45,626 nucleotides of DNA, taken from the NCBI GenBank assembly GCA_031291095.1, contig JARLJR010000079.1, positions 1 to 45,626 on the forward strand, written 5' to 3'. Position 1 is the first letter of the stretch, and the number at the start of each line of letters is the position of its first letter. Below, in pieces: positions 34,687 to 44,900 of this stretch. The position numbers were made by a program, and so were the translations under genes. The notes beneath the pieces were generated by a model that did no database searches, had not been told where the DNA came from, and saw only the letters and a list, made by a program, of their open reading frames with translations. The stretch comes from Legionella sp. GTDB lineage: Bacteria > Pseudomonadota > Gammaproteobacteria > Legionellales > Legionellaceae.

Positions 34687-36267
34687 TTATTTTTTTTCGG
34701 TATTCGTACCCAGGCAAATTGCTTCAATACTCGATAGGTTGGTGGTGCATTTACCACCATCTTTCAAGTCATAATGCCAACGATGTCTTGGACAGACTAA
34801 GCAGCCATTTTCAATCCAGCCTTGCGATAAATCTGCTCCCTGATGTTTGCAATATCTTAAAATAGAATATTGCTTCCCTTCATAATGAACGATGATGCGC
34901 TCTCGACGTTCTAAATAAGATTTCATTAATTCACACAGTCTGCCAATACTATTTGCATCTAAAGTAATAAATCCATGAATTAGCGTATTATACAAATCGG
35001 GTTTACGAGACAGTTTTACCCTAAAGGTCAATGCGAAATCAGGCCAGTTGATTTCCTTTTGTAGTGCCTTATGCACTTGCCAGGCGGGGGCTTCAATTAG
35101 GTAATAATGATGAGTGTCAAGGATGGTTTTGACCTTGGTTAAGGTTTTTTCCTTAAAATTAACTTGATACATCCAATCATAATCTTGAATTTTCCAATAA
35201 AGAGGAACCGTTACCTCTTCATGGACCAATTTTAAGCCCTTAATTTTTTCCTCCAGGTCCTTTTGCAACTCTAAAAAAACCTGTTGCGGATTTATCTGAT
35301 TATTTTCAAGCTCGCGCTGATAAAAATAATCAGTATATTCATTCGCATAAGAGTGTATGTTTTGATAAAACTCAGCATCGTTAAGTCGGTTAGGTGCTAA
35401 ATGAACCCATTGAGATGTAACAACATCTAAAGCATCCCCTGGCATTAGCTCTGGCCATTGGGTGTTTGAATCTTTGCAACGCTTATTTAAAAACTCAATG
35501 AGTTCGGGAGCTCGGGGGAAAATATTAATCGGCTCAAAATTTTTATGGATAAGCATCGGATCTAAAAAGCAGGGGGGGCCTGCGGAAGGGAAATAAAATG
35601 TAGGTTTTACTGTTTCAATCGCTCGTGCCGTCAGTTCAAATTTCACTGTTTTTTTGCTTAAGGAAATTTTTTCATAAGTGAGTAGATCATAGTCATAACA
35701 GGTTGGATGCCAAATAGCTCCGGAAAATTGAGCTGCGAATACATCAATTGGCCCGTATTCTTTGGTGATGGTTTCTAAGCGCTCGTTAATTTTACAATCA
35801 TTAATATTTAGAAATGTTTTAGTGTTTGCCTTGATGAGCACGGCAGAATCGCATTCAAGTTCTGAATCAATAACAAACATGGTGAAGCTGGAGCCATCTT
35901 GAAAGGCCAGGTTTTCCTTATCTTTCAACTCCAGGATTTGCTTACATTGATAATCCATTTGCATTAAGGCATCTTTGACTATGGGATGCTGAAATTCGGC
36001 CAAAATAAAGGAGAAATCTCTATTCTCTAGGGAGTTTAAAAAAGCAGGGTCAAAATGGTCTTTATGCTCATGGCTGATGTAGATGTATTTTTCTTTTTTG
36101 CTTCTATTAAATAAATCAATAACATATTGAGCCATATGGTGATTTCTTGGATATTGAAACCAGGAGGAATCAAAGGCCCCGAAGGGGGATAGCCAAGGAT
36201 CTAGAACGATAATGGTTGACGTGGTTTCTACACAAAAGCCCGCATGTCCTAAGTAAGTAATTATCAT
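34687..36267 (-). CDS. MBL-fold protein with C-terminal Rieske domain (CMAH-like, reversed order)
   Basis: A protein of 526 residues. The N-terminal half is an UlaG-like metallo-beta-lactamase fold: YLGHAGFCVE at the start, LDPWLSP, and the metal motif HEHKDH (66-71). The last ~75 residues form a Rieske [2Fe-2S] domain: Cys473-x-His475, 16 residues, Cys492-xx-His495, in the contexts CKHQGADLS and CPRHRWHYD. CMP-N-acetylneuraminate hydroxylase joins the same two domain types in the opposite order, and its Rieske sequence (CKHQGG, CTKHNW) is very similar. An oxygenase acting on an amino sugar or sugar nucleotide is a reasonable inference; the substrate is unknown. It overlaps the upstream epimerase gene by ATGA and precedes the pel operon. 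Confidence 0.8.
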   Translation of the reverse strand: MIITYLGHAGFCVETTSTIIVLDPWLSPFGAFDSSWFQYPRNHHMAQYVIDLFNRSKKEKYIYISHEHKDHFDPAFLNSLENRDFSFILAEFQHPIVKDALMQMDYQCKQILELKDKENLAFQDGSSFTMFVIDSELECDSAVLIKANTKTFLNINDCKINERLETITKEYGPIDVFAAQFSGAIWHPTCYDYDLLTYEKISLSKKTVKFELTARAIETVKPTFYFPSAGPPCFLDPMLIHKNFEPINIFPRAPELIEFLNKRCKDSNTQWPELMPGDALDVVTSQWVHLAPNRLNDAEFYQNIHSYANEYTDYFYQRELENNQINPQQVFLELQKDLEEKIKGLKLVHEEVTVPLYWKIQDYDWMYQVNFKEKTLTKVKTILDTHHYYLIEAPAWQVHKALQKEINWPDFALTFRVKLSRKPDLYNTLIHGFITLDANSIGRLCELMKSYLERRERIIVHYEGKQYSILRYCKHQGADLSQGWIENGCLVCPRHRWHYDLKDGGKCTTNLSSIEAICLGTNTEKK

Positions 36268-37238
36268 TTTATACCTATTTGTTTAAAGTAGGCTGCAATA
36301 TCCGCAATGGTCGTGTCTATATTCCATTTATAAGTATAGTGGGTCAGGTTCAATAATTTGTTGATGTCTGGTTTGCGATCAGCGATGTAGATAAAGTCAT
36401 TATGATAAACCTCACTGAACGGAATATGTGTAATCGGCGATTGGCTTGCGCAAATTTTTTTTATTTTTTTTGCCAAGGTATTAATGCTTATATCTTCATT
36501 GAAACCAACATTCACAATCTCTCCGACAGATGCTGGATTATTGGCGAGTCGATCAATCAAATTAACCGAATCTTCCACATTGCAGAACGATCTTTTTTGC
36601 GTACCATCACCAAAGACGGTAATGGGTTCATTATTCATGGCTTGTTTAATTAATCGTGGTACTACCATGCCATATCGAGATAATTGATTGCGCCCAACGG
36701 TATTAAATAGTCGTAGAATAATGGTTGGCATTTGATGTTTATGCCAAAAAGCTAAGGCGATTGATTCATCACTGAGCTTGCTAATTACATAAGAAGCATG
36801 ACTGGTGATGCTGCTTTCAATAATTAACGGGGTATGTTCGCTCATGGTTTTATGCTGATTCCCATAGACTTCGGAGCTGGATGCGATGATCACTAAGGGT
36901 TTGCTCTCTAGAGAAAGAATGGTTTCCATGAGTTTTAAGGTAGCAAAAATATTGCATTTTAAGGTTTCAACCGGGTGATTTAAGACATGAAACATGCCAA
37001 CAACGGCAGCCATATGATAAATTCTATCAACACCAACAAGTGCCTGGGAAAGTCCCTTCCATTTGAGCAAGTCTTTTTTGTAGAAGATAAAGCCTGGTTT
37101 TTGTTGTAATGCTTTGATGTTTTCGAGCCTACCGGTTGATAAATTGTCAACAACAAGGACTTCATCACCTTTTTGCACATGATATTTTGCTAAATTTGAA
37201 CCGATAAATCCTGCACCGCCAGTTATTAGAACACGCAT
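36264..37238 (-). CDS. NAD-dependent sugar-nucleotide epimerase/dehydratase
   Basis: Extended SDR of 324 residues acting on an NDP-sugar. It has the NAD motif ITGGAGFIGSNL, IYHMAAVVGM, the SSSEVYG block and the catalytic SYVISK, then RLFNTVGRNQ and FGDGTQKRSF. It belongs with UDP-hexose 4-epimerases, UDP-glucuronate decarboxylases and related enzymes; the reaction cannot be settled. ATG 37238 is chosen: GGAG lies 6 nt upstream, while ATG 37241 is too close to it and a TTG at 37250 overlaps it. It forms a coupled pair with the Rieske/MBL gene. Confidence 0.82.
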   Translation of the reverse strand: MRVLITGGAGFIGSNLAKYHVQKGDEVLVVDNLSTGRLENIKALQQKPGFIFYKKDLLKWKGLSQALVGVDRIYHMAAVVGMFHVLNHPVETLKCNIFATLKLMETILSLESKPLVIIASSSEVYGNQHKTMSEHTPLIIESSITSHASYVISKLSDESIALAFWHKHQMPTIILRLFNTVGRNQLSRYGMVVPRLIKQAMNNEPITVFGDGTQKRSFCNVEDSVNLIDRLANNPASVGEIVNVGFNEDISINTLAKKIKKICASQSPITHIPFSEVYHNDFIYIADRKPDINKLLNLTHYTYKWNIDTTIADIAAYFKQIGIK

Positions 37239-37250
37239 CATGGTCTCCAA

Positions 37251-37564
37251 CGCTTTATATCGTTTTGCCGAGCCCCGAATTCCAACGGCCTGACCACAGG
37301 AGTCGGTGAAGATGGTTTTTTCTTTGTCGAATTGTAAAGAAGTTACTTAAATTATAGTCGAAGGTTTTTTAAATTTAGTACGTTTTGCGCCTTGCGCGCA
37401 AACGTTCATGTGAGTGAACGTGTTAACGTCATTTTCAGCTCCCCAACATGTAAGGCAAGAAAAAACTTTTTTAGTTGCGGGCAAGAGGTTACAATGTGTC
37501 TCTTATCAGGGAAGGTGTTTCTCTTTTCTAAGGGCTGTTTATATCCTCGATACAGGGGCATTGA
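37251..37564. other. Divergent intergenic region upstream of lptF
   Basis: 314 bp between the start regions of the epimerase gene (minus) and lptF (plus). It must hold promoters for both. I see an inverted repeat ACGTTCA/TGAACGT at about 37402-37420 and a TACAAT box at 37490-37495, but no convincing complete promoter, and no gene. Confidence 0.4.
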
Positions 37565-38644
37565 GTGATCATTTTTCGTTATTTAGCTAAAGAAGTGTTT
37601 GTCACTTTGATTGCGCTAACATCCATACTCGTTTTAATTTTTTTGAGTAATCAATTAATTCAATATTTAAATCGGGCTGCTTCCGGAAGCATTCCCGGGG
37701 TTATTATTATGAAATTAATGATGCTTGAATTACCAACCTTATTAAGCTTGCTGGTTCCCTTAGGCTTTTATATTGCCATGCTTGTTGCTTATGGACGTTT
37801 GTATGCCGAAAGTGAAATGACTGTATTAAGAGCTTGTGGTTATGGCTCAGGCCAATTGTTAAAACATAGCTTTATTATGGCATCAGTCGTTGCGGTTATT
37901 GTCGCTGCAGTGATGATTTGGGCTAGCCCTTACATCTATATTGAACGTGCCAAATTATTACGTACTACGGGTATTCAAACGTTAGTACAAACCATCATGC
38001 CAGGGCGATTCCATGCGATTAATGATGGTCAGCAAGTTTTTTATGTGCAATCAATGAGTCGCGATCATACCAAGGCTGAGCAAGTATTTTTGGCAAAACG
38101 AAGCACCGAAAAGGACAAGACTCGTTGGGATGTCTTATGGGCTGATAAAGCTTATGCGGAAACTGACGCAAAAACCGGGGAAGACTATATTATCTTGCAA
38201 GACGGCAAGGAGTATCAAGGAACTCCCGGACATGCCAACTACCAAATTGCAGAGTTTGGCGAATATAAAGCACGTTTACCACACCCGATTGTCAAAATAG
38301 GCGATGATTTACGTACTTTCAGTACCGCAAGTTTATGGCCATTAAATAATCCCGATCGGGGTAAGGCTGCGGAATTGCAATGGCGTTTATCCGTGCCTTT
38401 AATGGTACTCACACTTACTTTGGTTGCAGTACCCTTGAGTCGTATTAATCCTCGCTCGGGTAAATATGCTAAATTATTTCCGGCAATTCTTATTTATATT
38501 CTCTATGCCAACTTGATGTTCATTGGGCGTAATGCCGTGGTTTCTGGAGCGGTACCTCAATGGATAGGTCTATGGTGGATACATCTTATCGTAGCGGCTC
38601 TGGGATTATTCCTAATCTGGCGTAATCAGGTGAAATTAGCATGA
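37565..38644 (+). CDS. lptF: LPS export ABC transporter permease LptF
   Basis: Inner-membrane permease that with LptG and the LptB ATPase extracts LPS and passes it to LptC-A-D. The 359 residues have three N-terminal helices (ALTSILVLIFLSNQLIQYLN, then MLELPTLLSLLVPLGFYIAMLVA), a periplasmic beta-jellyroll (~130-260) and three C-terminal helices. The coupling-region segment ESEMTVLRACGYG is typical. The start is GTG 37565 (MIIFRYLAKEV, as in other LptF), with GGGG upstream. It overlaps lptG by 4 bp. Confidence 0.95.
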   Translation: MIIFRYLAKEVFVTLIALTSILVLIFLSNQLIQYLNRAASGSIPGVIIMKLMMLELPTLLSLLVPLGFYIAMLVAYGRLYAESEMTVLRACGYGSGQLLKHSFIMASVVAVIVAAVMIWASPYIYIERAKLLRTTGIQTLVQTIMPGRFHAINDGQQVFYVQSMSRDHTKAEQVFLAKRSTEKDKTRWDVLWADKAYAETDAKTGEDYIILQDGKEYQGTPGHANYQIAEFGEYKARLPHPIVKIGDDLRTFSTASLWPLNNPDRGKAAELQWRLSVPLMVLTLTLVAVPLSRINPRSGKYAKLFPAILIYILYANLMFIGRNAVVSGAVPQWIGLWWIHLIVAALGLFLIWRNQVKLA

Positions 38645-39705
38645 ATATTCTAGATCGTTATATTGCAAAAACCGTTCTTATGTCCATCGCTATGGTTACC
38701 TTAATGCTAGTGGGGCTACAGATTTTTATTTTATTTGTTGATCAGCTTGGTGATTTAGGGCGAGTTGATTATGGGATTATGCAAGCGGCTTTTTTTGTTC
38801 TATTGCAAATGCCTTATCAAGTCTATTTATTCTTCCCTATGGCCAGTTTGTTAGGTTGCTTGATTGGCTTAGGTATTATGGCTAATCATAGTGAATTAGT
38901 GGTGATGCGCTCTTCTGGAAAATCGATATTGCAGATCACCGGAGCGGTTTTAAAAGCATCAGTCCTCTTAATTGTACTCGTTACCATCCTGGGAGAAACG
39001 GTTATTCCGTCTCTGTCTCATTATGCCAATGATTATAAAACGGCGGCGGTGAGTGGTGGACAGACGTTAAGAACTTCTAAAGGGTTTTGGTTGCGTAATA
39101 ATAATGATTTTATTTCTGTAGGCCAGGTTTTACCAGGCTATGTATTGCATGATATTTATCAGTTTCGTTTCGATGATCAACGTCATCTAAAAGTTGCTCG
39201 TTTTATTCGTGAGGCTAAATACACCGACCAAGCCTGGATGGCTTATGATGTGCAACAAACTGAGTTTAAGGGCGATAGTACGAACGCACAGACTTTTGCA
39301 GCTATACCTTGGGATGTCCCGGTTAAACCTAAGATCTTAACCATTAGCAGTATTGATCCCGATGAAATGACCTTACACGAGCTAAATCGTTATATTCGCG
39401 AGCAAAAGCGTAGCCATCAAAATGTGCATACCTATCAGTTCGCATTTCTGCAACGGATAGTGCAACCATTTACTACGATGGTAATGATGGTCTTGGCGAT
39501 CCCGTTTATTTTTGGCCCCTTACGTTCTTCGACTATGGGTTCCAAGTTATTGGTTGGTGCTGCCGTTGGATTCGGTTTTCATATATTAAGCCGCTTTTTT
39601 GGTCCAGTGAGTACTGTATTCCAATTACCACCAGCACTAGCTGCTTTGGGGCCTACATTTATTTTTGCCGCGTTGGGGATTTATTTGATGACTCGGGTGA
39701 GGTAG
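38641..39705 (+). CDS. lptG: LPS export ABC transporter permease LptG
   Basis: Partner of LptF with the same topology: three helices, a periplasmic jellyroll, three helices; 354 residues. NILDRYIAKTVLMSIAMV at the start, FPMASLLGCLIGLG and HSELVVMRSSGKS (coupling helix) match LptG. The C-terminal FGPLRSSTMGSKLLVGAAVGFGFHILSRFFGP is a conserved block. Its ATG overlaps the lptF stop (ATGA), so the two are translated together in equal amounts. Confidence 0.96.
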   Translation: MNILDRYIAKTVLMSIAMVTLMLVGLQIFILFVDQLGDLGRVDYGIMQAAFFVLLQMPYQVYLFFPMASLLGCLIGLGIMANHSELVVMRSSGKSILQITGAVLKASVLLIVLVTILGETVIPSLSHYANDYKTAAVSGGQTLRTSKGFWLRNNNDFISVGQVLPGYVLHDIYQFRFDDQRHLKVARFIREAKYTDQAWMAYDVQQTEFKGDSTNAQTFAAIPWDVPVKPKILTISSIDPDEMTLHELNRYIREQKRSHQNVHTYQFAFLQRIVQPFTTMVMMVLAIPFIFGPLRSSTMGSKLLVGAAVGFGFHILSRFFGPVSTVFQLPPALAALGPTFIFAALGIYLMTRVR

Positions 39706-39733
39706 TTAACTTGAGTAGCTTACTGCACGTTCA

Positions 39734-39780
39734 CGTCATCCTGAGGAGTTTACGACGAAGGATCTCCTGAATGTAGCACT
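39734..39780. repeat. Intergenic repeat half-unit between lptG and the flavoprotein gene
   Basis: CGTCATCCTGAGGAGTTTAC, then GACGAAGGATCTCCTGAATG and TAGCACT, closely matching the left half of the 7301-7410 unit. Its right end supplies part of the stop codon of the convergent flavoprotein gene (TAG, 39779-39781). Confidence 0.65.
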
Positions 39781-40954
39781 ACACCACTTGCCCGGCAGCC
39801 CATCCAGAGGACCAGGCCCATTGAAAATTGTAACCGCCAAGCCATCCGGTTACATCTAATGCTTCGCCAATAAAATAAAGTCCAGGAACTTCATTTGCTT
39901 CCATGGTTTTTGACGAAACCGCATTGCAATCAACCCCGCCAATGGTTACCTCGGCAGTGCGATAACCCTCTGTTCCATTGGGCTTTATCTGCCAGGAGTT
40001 AATTTGGTTTGCTACCTGCTCTAGATCGCGATTGGCTAAATCAGCTAGTTTTTTTTCTGCCAACAGCGGGGGAGTGAATAGTTCAACAACCCGTTTGGGC
40101 AGGTAATTGGCTAATACGGAATTTAATTGTTTATGTGGGCTGGCGGTTCTTGCAGTTTTTAATGTTTCTAATAGATTGATTTCTGGGAGCAGATTAATAT
40201 CAATATGCTCTCCAGCATGCCAATAAGAGGATAATTGTAGAATTGCGGGGCCACTTAAACCACGGTGAGTGAATAGAGTATTTTCGCGAAACGCAATGCG
40301 CTCGTTTTGGGCAATGCTATCGACACTAACCCCGGAGAGTAGGGCTATTTTTTCTTTTTCAGTAACATCTAAGGTTAGTGGGACTAAGCCTGCGCGCGTA
40401 GGCCATACTTTCATACCAAATTGCTCTGCCACTTTATAAGCAAAGGGGCTGGCTCCCATGGTGGGGATGGATAAACCACCGCTGGCAATAATCAATGATT
40501 GGCACTGAAATGTCCCTTTTGTGGTGTGCAGCTTAAACTGTTCGTTTTTTTGAATTTTCTCAATACTGGTTTGTAATTGGATTTTGCTTCCAGCTTTTTC
40601 ACATTCCTTTAAGAGCATGTCGACAATGTCTTTCGACTTATTGTCACAAAATAATTGCCCTAGAGTTTTTTCATGAAAGGGAATGGAATGCTTTTTAACG
40701 AGTGAAATAAAATCCCATTGTGTATATCGTGATAAGGCGGATTTAAAGAAATGAGGATTGTGGGAGTTATATTTCTCAGGCTCAATGTAATAATTAGTAA
40801 AATTACAACGGCCACCACCAGACATTAAGATTTTTTTGCCGACTTTATTGGCGTGATCGAGCACCAGTACCTTTCGATGACGTTTGCTGGCTTCAATGGC
40901 ACACATGAGGCCCGCCGCCCCTGCACCAACAATAATGACATCTACTTCTTCCAT
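39779..40954 (-). CDS. HI0933/YhiN-family flavoprotein (NAD(P)/FAD-dependent oxidoreductase)
   Basis: Flavin-dependent oxidoreductase of the HI0933/BaiN family; physiological substrate unclear. The 391 residues carry the FAD motif VDVIIVGAGAAGLMCAIEAS, the family signature GKKILMSGGGRCNFTN, and the end block VPGLYFIGEALDVTGWLGGYNFQWAWSSG. Length is typical. The gene begins 11 bp downstream of the XRE regulator on the same strand and may be co-transcribed with it. Its stop codon lies in an intergenic repeat. Confidence 0.93.
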   Translation of the reverse strand: MEEVDVIIVGAGAAGLMCAIEASKRHRKVLVLDHANKVGKKILMSGGGRCNFTNYYIEPEKYNSHNPHFFKSALSRYTQWDFISLVKKHSIPFHEKTLGQLFCDNKSKDIVDMLLKECEKAGSKIQLQTSIEKIQKNEQFKLHTTKGTFQCQSLIIASGGLSIPTMGASPFAYKVAEQFGMKVWPTRAGLVPLTLDVTEKEKIALLSGVSVDSIAQNERIAFRENTLFTHRGLSGPAILQLSSYWHAGEHIDINLLPEINLLETLKTARTASPHKQLNSVLANYLPKRVVELFTPPLLAEKKLADLANRDLEQVANQINSWQIKPNGTEGYRTAEVTIGGVDCNAVSSKTMEANEVPGLYFIGEALDVTGWLGGYNFQWAWSSGWAAGQVV

Positions 40955-40965
40955 ACTTTTAAGGA

Positions 40966-41625
40966 CTACTCTAATTCTAGGGATAATTCCACTTTTCTAT
41001 GCCAAATAACCTGGGCTAATTCAGTAATTTCACAATTGAGCAAGAATGGTGAAGTTGAGGTCGTGTCTAAATTAGTACAGATCAAATTATAACGCCCTTC
41101 TTCTGAACTGGGTCTCAACTTTCTTACCAGGGTTTCTCCTGTGATTAATTTAACAATACAGAAGGTGCCAATATAACGATCTGCATAATCAACAGGAACT
41201 AACTTACCACCAACATAGTCTCCAACTGCATAAAAAGGTTGCATGGAGTCATCGGTAATTACCGTAATGATTGGATTTTTATTTTCTGTTTCAAAAAAGT
41301 TAATCTCTCGCAGAATAGCATCTTTTTCTGCAATGGAATTGAGCGAGAATTTATTAATTGGCCTTGGAGGGAGGCCCTCGCCGTTTATAAACCATTCTGG
41401 AGATGTGATCAGACCACAATCAAATAAGGTTTTCACATATTTGATCATGCTTTTTTTAGGTACAGGGTATCTACCGTCTTCCCACGCTTGAAGTGTTGCA
41501 GCAGAAAAACCACACTTATCTGCAAACTCGCGCCTGGAAAAACCCAATTGCATCCTTACGCTTTTAAGGCGTTCTCCGACAATTTTATAAAGTTCTCTAT
41601 TCAAATCAAATTCAAATTCTAGCAT
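40966..41625 (-). CDS. XRE-family regulator with S24 (LexA/CI-like) C-terminal domain
   Basis: Phage-repressor-type regulator of 219 residues. The helix-turn-helix spans about residues 17-55 (ERLKSVRMQLGFSRREFADKCGFSAATLQAWEDG). The C-terminal half has the S24 serine in DDSMQPFYAVGDYVGG and a possible lysine in GETLVRKLRPSS, the Ser-Lys pair used for self-cleavage. A typical Ala-Gly cleavage site is not obvious, so it may only dimerise. ATG 41625 lacks a clear ribosome site. It is divergent from the large surface protein gene across 327 bp and could regulate it or itself; no other prophage genes are nearby. Confidence 0.82.
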   Translation of the reverse strand: MLEFEFDLNRELYKIVGERLKSVRMQLGFSRREFADKCGFSAATLQAWEDGRYPVPKKSMIKYVKTLFDCGLITSPEWFINGEGLPPRPINKFSLNSIAEKDAILREINFFETENKNPIITVITDDSMQPFYAVGDYVGGKLVPVDYADRYIGTFCIVKLITGETLVRKLRPSSEEGRYNLICTNLDTTSTSPFLLNCEITELAQVIWHRKVELSLELE

Positions 41626-41952
41626 AGAAAGAGTATTAAATATTAATGATAAAACCAGATTAACTTATTTTATTTTTAATATTTATCCATTACAGTACAT
41701 TCGCTATTGTAATTAGTGGGTTCTCGATGTCAATTTTTTTAAATAAAAGATTAAAGAAAATAGGATTCTGCGACATAAGTATAGACTATTTTTAAAAACA
41801 AAGGTTATTTTGTCTATAAATTGTACCAATACAGGAAAAATTAATTAACGCAATAAATATTAAAAATTAATATTTATTTTTATCTATGATATTGAATTTA
41901 ATTGAAAAACGAATATTCTATTTGTTTAATCAAAAATTCAGTGGATCTATCA
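41626..41952. other. AT-rich divergent control region with inverted repeat
   Basis: 327 bp between the XRE regulator (minus) and the surface protein gene (plus). It has no open frame of note. It includes a perfect 10-bp inverted repeat, AATAAATATT at 41852-41861 and its complement at 41869-41878 with a 7-nt spacer, and AATATT-containing stretches nearer the regulator (41640-41647 and about 41676-41683). These could be regulator binding sites or simple AT structure. No confident promoter was found. Confidence 0.4.
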
Positions 41953-44900
41953 ATGTTTAAAACTCTGCAAAGGACTGTGGCGTTTGTCTTAATGTTTTCT
42001 AATGTTGTTGCTGGAGCGGGTACCCAAGGATCTGCTTCTATGGGAAGGACTCCCATGATGCATGCTGGAAACACGACAACAAACTCTTCCTCTTTTCGAC
42101 CTAATGCTGTGCCGCAGATGGAGACGCCTGCTAATCTTGCTCTTAGCAGTGAGCAATTTGGTTTAACCGGGCCACTGAACTTAGGTGTGAACTATAGTGA
42201 TCTCACTGGCACTTATGTAACAGCACAATATGTAAAAAGACTATCGGATATTTGGGCTTTTGGTCTATTAGGCGAGTATGGTAATGATCAATACCGTTAT
42301 AATGGAACACTAGGCTTGCAAGTAAGCCCAACAAGTTTAATCAAAGTTTCTGCAGAGCGTTTAAATCAGCGTTTACCCTTTATGTTTGATTCAGGTTCAA
42401 TTTATCGTCGTATAAGTCAAGACGCGGTAGGCGGACGTTATCAAAAAGTTTTTAATGAGAACTTTTTGGTTAAGGCTCTGGACTTTGGTGGTTATTATGC
42501 CGCAGCACATAATATGGAGTTGTCTCCTGTTATTTACATGTCCAATGGAATGAACTGCTTGGGTAATCCTACAGGTTTAGCCTGTATTAACGAACGTAAT
42601 ATCGCTGGAGGAATTAGTTCTGGAGCGGATGTTGGTTTTACCTTGTTACTTTCACCAAAAACATTGCTGCAAGCACGATTAAATTATGATCAAGTACATT
42701 ACAGCACTATATTCTCTTCAAATTCTCATTATAATCGACAAGGATTTGGTACTACTGTTAATTTGGAACAGTTACTTACTTCTCGGTTGAAATTTACCGG
42801 CGGCTTTGAATATCGTGCCATTTACAATTCATTTAATGTTGCTTTATCTTGGTTGTCGCCATTCTTTTCATCTGCGCAAACCGAGATTTCTCTTTTTGCC
42901 CAACGCATCGTTTCGAAGAACCCCACACCGGATAATAATATCGTAGGGTTAAAAATCGCATTTTTGGGTGATATTGATCGCACAAGAGAAAAAGATTATC
43001 AAATTAATCCAACTGCTTTTCTTTCCGATTTGACAAACTGGGTAAGAGAACCTGCTGTAAAAATGAATCAAGTACTTGCTATTGCGGAACAAATTGTCCG
43101 CTTACTTGCTCCTAGTGTGCAATCGCTTAATCCTAATAGTGGGCCTTTAAGTGGTGGTAATGTGATTACCATTAATGGGACAAACTTTAATGGAGATCCT
43201 CCAACTGTACTGATCGATGGGCAATTTGCGGTTGTAAAATATATTTCACCTGCGCAATTATCAGTAACCATACCAGCTGCATTGCCAAGGGTGGTTAGTC
43301 TTGCGCAGTCTACGCACCAATCAGTACCCGTTAACGTCATTCTCAAAAATGAGGATGGTCAACAGACAACAGTAACTAATGGATACATCTATACAACGGC
43401 TGTTTTTGGCGCTCCGGTAATTACCGCGGTGACTCCAAGTTCGGGGAATACCGGAGGACATACGATAATAAGTATAGTAGGGCAGAATTTTACTAATGGG
43501 GCCACGGTTACTATTGGCGGGATTAATGCAGAAATTATTAGTGTTTCATCAACGCTAATTGAAGCAGTTACTCCGGCGCATGCTGCAGGAGTTGTTGCGA
43601 TTGTGGTAACAACCGCCGCGGGAAGCACGACATTTTCCAGCGGATTTACGTACACGAGTACTGCTCCTGACATTACTAGTATTACTCCTAATATAGGTTC
43701 AGTTGCTGGTAATACCACGACAACAATTACCGGGACTAATCTGAATGCGATTACCTCTGTTTCTTTTGGTGGTGTGCCCGCAAGCAGTTTTGTGGTTAAT
43801 AGTAGCACCTCAATCACCGCAGTTACTCCTGCATACAGTGGGGGTGCATTAGCTGTTAATGTGTTGGTTAGTGATGGAACATCAAATGCTACTTTAGTGA
43901 ATGGCTTTACCTATCAGCTAGGCACTCCATCGATCAGTACTATTTCTCCAAACCAGGGGTCAACGTCGGGTGGGACAACAATTACGGTTACAGGTAGTGG
44001 TTTTGCAACAGGAACTACCATTACCATTGGAGGTATACCGGCAACTAATATTACCGTAATTAACCCAACAACTTTAATGGCTACAATACCTGCTTATGTC
44101 AGTGGTCCTTTAGTAAAAGATGTTCAGGTTAATAATGGTGAAGGGATCTTTACTTTGGCAGGGGGATTTACTTACATTGCCAGTACTCCCGAATTATCTA
44201 GCCTGACGCCAACAAATGGATCTACTGCAGGTGGGACAACGATTACGTTAAGTGGTAGTGGTTTTGTTGCTGGCACAACCGTAACTTTGGGTGGAACTAG
44301 TGCAACAGATGTTCATATCATTGACGCAACTACATTAACCGCGGTCACTCCTGCACATGCTAGCGGCATTGTAGATGTGGTTGTGAATAATGGTGTTGGC
44401 AGCGCTACCTTAAGTGCTGCATACACTTATCTTGCTAATGCGCCTACGTTAACTGCAATTAATCCTACCACGGGTAGTGTTGCGGGTGGTGTTTCCGTAA
44501 CATTAACCGGTACTGGTTTAACTGGAATGACGGGTGTCAGTTTCGCAGGAGTTCTTGCTACTAGCGTGGTGGTTGTAAATGATACTACGATGACGGCTGT
44601 AGTTCCTGCTTATGTCAGCGGGCCTTTAGTCATCGATGTAATTGTGAGCAATAATAGCTCCAACGCAACTTTAGTGAGCGGGTTTACCTATCAGGCAGGC
44701 CCACCAACTCTTGGCTCGATTAGTCCCAACACAAGTTCTGTTGCTGGGGGAGTAACTGCTACCATTCATGGGACTAATTTTGTTCCCGGCACCACCGTGA
44801 CTATTGGTGGTGTGGCATCAACGAATATTAACGTAATTAATGCAACAACCGCCACCTTGACTATTCCTGCCTATGTGAGTGGGCCTTTAATAAAAAATGT

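Noticed and set aside
34389-34760. Minus-strand frame of 123 codons across the tandem palindromes
   Set aside because: Runs through the three repeat units and into the 3' end of the Rieske/MBL gene in another frame; its apparent repeats are only the DNA palindromes.
40966-41625. XRE/S24 regulator as evidence of a prophage
   Set aside because: No integrase, attachment site, structural or replication phage genes nearby; neighbours are chromosomal housekeeping genes and a surface protein.
43068-43817. Minus-strand frames of 92 and 142 codons opposite the adhesin gene
   Set aside because: Antisense shadows of the IPT/TIG repeat coding sequence, with no independent start signals or domain content.
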